DNA of 64,000 nt, taken from the NCBI RefSeq assembly GCF_001721045.1, contig NZ_MDER01000036.1, positions 22,654-86,653 on the forward strand, given 5' to 3'. The first letter of the stretch is position 1. Each line of letters starts with the position of its first letter. This stretch comes from Paenibacillus nuruki (lineage in GTDB: Bacteria; Bacillota; Bacilli; Paenibacillales; Paenibacillaceae). A program made the translations under genes and the position numbers. The notes under the pieces were generated by a model. It was not told the DNA's origin and searched no databases. It was given only the letters and a program-made list of their open reading frames with translations. Positions 62,346 through 64,000 of this stretch are shown here, piece by piece.

Positions 62346-62873
62346 CTATTTGTAAAATAAATTATTCCCATCTATTATCCAATAACAATAGATTTCAGGA
62401 ACATCTTTAATAAAATCTTTATAACTTCCAATCCATCCATCGGGTACATATAATTCATAAGAAGCAGGTTCAGGATAGTAAGATATCAATTCTTTCTGAT
62501 CGAAATTAATGTATAAAGAAGGGGACATGTCTAACATATCTACATGTGTGTCTTGTTTCAATATATTTTTGAGTTCTTTTACTTTAACTTCACTATCTAT
62601 AATTTTCTCTAAAAATTCTTCAGCTGTCTCTTCGTTAACTACAGGAATATTAAATCTTTCCGAAAAGTCATTGGGATTAGGAATATCAAAACCATTCTCA
62701 AGATAAGCAGAAATTAATTTTTTGAAATCTAAAAACCATATTTCCTTATCTGTAACAAACCATTTGTACGACTTCATGTATTGAACTAAAACTATGATAT
62801 TTTCTGCATACTCCGGCTGATTCTTCACTTTATGTGCTCCTTGATCTAAAGTGTTCTTTTCTTTAGTTTTCAT
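62346..62873 (-). CDS. Putative immunity protein (unrecognised family)
   Basis: 175 aa, acidic, soluble, with no signal. It is rich in aromatics at the C-terminus (PDGWIGSYKDFIKDVPEIYCYW). This size, acidity and position just downstream of an RHS toxin gene are typical of polymorphic-toxin immunity proteins. The family is not recognised and the role is inferred from context. A 12-nt gap separates it from the next gene upstream. Confidence 0.6.
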   Translation of the reverse strand: MKTKEKNTLDQGAHKVKNQPEYAENIIVLVQYMKSYKWFVTDKEIWFLDFKKLISAYLENGFDIPNPNDFSERFNIPVVNEETAEEFLEKIIDSEVKVKELKNILKQDTHVDMLDMSPSLYINFDQKELISYYPEPASYELYVPDGWIGSYKDFIKDVPEIYCYWIIDGNNLFYK

Positions 62874-62885
62874 TAAAGCATATTA

Positions 62886-63362
62886 TTAATTGGATAGCAT
62901 CAAACAAGATTTTATTTTATATTCGATACTACGATCCATACCATAGACTTCAAAATAGGAAGTATCAAATGGGCGAATTTCGATTTCTGCTTCGAGGTGC
63001 TGTAAGCCTTCATCTTCTTCTGTGTCTGGTAAACGATCAGAGTTCCATTCTACATGTTTGCCCTTCTTAATGCCTATGAACACTCCTGAATAGAACTGAA
63101 TGATCTCATTTGCTTTTTGGATCAATTCTTCTGTACTTAGAAATTCCGAATATTCATCCGGAAATAATTCTTTAACGACTTGATTGCTACTACCAACTAC
63201 ATCGAATGTAAACCAAACAAGATCCGAAGTTTCCTCTTTAATACAATTGATTATTTCAACAAGTTGTCCTCCTAAACAAATGTTCTCATTTCTGAAATAC
63301 TTGTGGTCGAGTCTAAGTATAAATGTAGATTTTTTCAAATCATTATTGTTCAATGAGTTCAC
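62886..63362 (-). CDS. Putative immunity protein (unrecognised family)
   Basis: 158 aa, acidic, soluble. The alternating strands FILRLDHKYF, LVWFTFDVVGSS and HLEAEIEIRPFDTSYFEVYG suggest a mostly beta fold. It is paired with the 62346-62873 gene (12-nt gap, same strand), probably one transcript. Tentatively an immunity protein from its place in the RHS tail region. Confidence 0.6.
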   Translation of the reverse strand: MNSLNNNDLKKSTFILRLDHKYFRNENICLGGQLVEIINCIKEETSDLVWFTFDVVGSSNQVVKELFPDEYSEFLSTEELIQKANEIIQFYSGVFIGIKKGKHVEWNSDRLPDTEEDEGLQHLEAEIEIRPFDTSYFEVYGMDRSIEYKIKSCLMLSN

Positions 63363-63487
63363 TCCTTTTTATGATTCTATGTGTAACCTTGAAAGGCTTA
63401 GAACAAAGAATTACTTTTGATTGAGATTACTAATATTTCTTATTTTTAAGTCGTCACTGGCGATCTAAATCAATAGTCGCTTATGAA

Positions 63488-63667
63488 TCAATCTCTAATT
63501 TCACATTTAGCTTTAAACATCTGCTCTATGATTTTATCGTATAAGCCATCATCTTCTATAAGGAGCACAGTATTATTCTTTTTATGAATAATCAAATAAC
63601 CTTCGCTCATTTTTTCTAGAAAATATTCATTAGTCTCCCATAAATATTTATATGATCTAAGTTCCAT
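63488..63667 (-). CDS. Small putative immunity protein
   Basis: 59 aa from the ATG at 63667, which has GAAGGTG 6 nt upstream. The sequence is alternately aromatic and charged (YLWETNEYFLEKMSEGYLIIHK, then LLIEDDGLYDKIIEQM). The frame stays open to 63757, but that extension is the relic of the RHS pretoxin domain. It is the first gene after the RHS tail, where the cognate immunity gene is normally found. Confidence 0.6.
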   Translation of the reverse strand: MELRSYKYLWETNEYFLEKMSEGYLIIHKKNNTVLLIEDDGLYDKIIEQMFKAKCEIRD

Positions 63668-63800
63668 ATTATCACCTTCACTTTTATTTATATGAACCAT
63701 CTTTGTAAAATCTCCTTTAGCCAATCGGTCTCCTACAGAAAGTTCTTGACCTGTCACTTAATCTGTTCCTGTAAAGACTTCCTGTACACCTTTACCGTTC
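63668..63800 (-). pseudogene. Decayed pretoxin (PT-TG-like) segment of the RHS toxin
   Basis: Beyond GTVK, the RHS frame reads an unrelated tail and stops at 63754. In the neighbouring frame the same DNA reads GVQEVFTGTD, a stop, then VTGQELSVGDRLAKGDF, which looks like the pretoxin-TG region usual in these proteins. One missing base (near 63794) plus one nonsense codon explain this. No toxin domain follows. Confidence 0.55.
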
Positions 63801-64000
63801 CCAAAATAGGAACAGCATCCGCTAAGAAACTGCCAACCGTTTTAAACATCTCGTCACTATCCGCACTCAATCCAAATGGATCAATATACGAAATCGGATT
63901 CCCATTCACATACGCATACCGGTTCATGGTCAATCCATCATCAATACTTCCACTCAGAACATCTAGGTTCACGAAACGTTTGATCTCTGGATTGTAGTAC
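63754..64000 (-). CDS. RHS/WapA-type polymorphic toxin, C-terminal end (partial)
   Basis: Open at the window edge. The RHS core end is clear: YYNPEIKRFVN at the edge, then NRYAYVNGNPISYIDPFGL (the DPFGL hallmark). Only about 46 residues follow (MFKTVGSFLADAVPILGTVK and a divergent tail), too short for a toxin domain. The stop overlaps the GTG of the next open frame. RHS proteins deliver a variable C-terminal toxin between cells, and this copy appears to have lost its own through a frameshift. Confidence 0.82.
   Translation of the reverse strand, partial: YYNPEIKRFVNLDVLSGSIDDGLTMNRYAYVNGNPISYIDPFGLSADSDEMFKTVGSFLADAVPILGTVKVYRKSLQEQIK

Overview
The window looks like chromosome of a Paenibacillus-type Firmicute: moderate-to-low GC, AGGAGG-type ribosome binding sites, many T-tailed hairpin terminators, yerC/yerB-like genes, an S-layer-homology protein, and a thiaminase I close to what I remember of the Paenibacillus thiaminolyticus enzyme. 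The genus is inferred from gene content, not proven. I saw no rRNA, tRNA or CRISPR array.

Layout. 0-3 kb is the end of a mobile element: a frameshifted tyrosine integrase, and an operon of an HTH-ParA fusion plus a small basic partner. 3-12 kb is mostly core: rlmD, dagK, a CbiX-type chelatase, yerC, corA, a DUF47/Pit phosphate pair and a DUF3048 lipoprotein, then doxX behind an FNR/Rex-like operator. 12.5-15.2 kb is thiM-thiD-thiE under a TPP riboswitch with a terminator. 15-24 kb holds an esterase-like hydrolase, a TetR-type regulator, and an iron-siderophore uptake operon flanked by two paralogous metallo-beta-lactamase-fold genes. In that operon an AraC regulator runs in frame into its substrate-binding lipoprotein, with a Fur box, RBS and lipobox buried in the junction. 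24-35 kb has lipoproteins, Lrp/MFS, gldA, a polysaccharide deacetylase, and convergent ppk and ppx that overlap.

The most notable system is at 36.2-41.2 kb. A five-gene minus-strand operon matches the bacimethrin (2-methoxy thiamin antivitamin) pathway: a MilB-like CMP hydrolase (bcmB), a thymidylate-synthase-fold CMP hydroxymethylase (bcmA), a methyltransferase (bcmC), a secreted thiaminase I (bcmE) and an HMP-kinase (bcmD). A divergently transcribed Nudix hydrolase is a candidate self-protection enzyme. Key residues support the calls: the thiaminase Cys and Glu fall at a constant offset from the known pair, and BcmA has Asp where thymidylate synthases have Asn. The primary thiamin operon lies about 21 kb away, so one neighbourhood may both make thiamin and attack it.

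41-53 kb holds a second deacetylase, an S8 protease with an SLH partner, two ABM monooxygenases, ilvA with a CodY-like box, a DeoR regulator, a nucleoside hydrolase, and a polar amino-acid ABC importer whose binding protein and permease are fused. 53-60 kb is a sugar-acid operon (TIM-barrel/KDG-kinase fusion, MFS transporter, HxlA, HxlB) with tandem LacI-type operators and a LacI gene. 60-62 kb has a MarR regulator, apparently leaderless, with operator-like palindromes on both sides, and a QueG-like Fe-S protein ending in an SCP2-like domain. 62-64 kb is the decayed tip of an RHS polymorphic toxin followed by small immunity-like genes. A roughly 100-bp repeat made of paired hairpins occurs three times (14.0, 15.3 and 29.6 kb).
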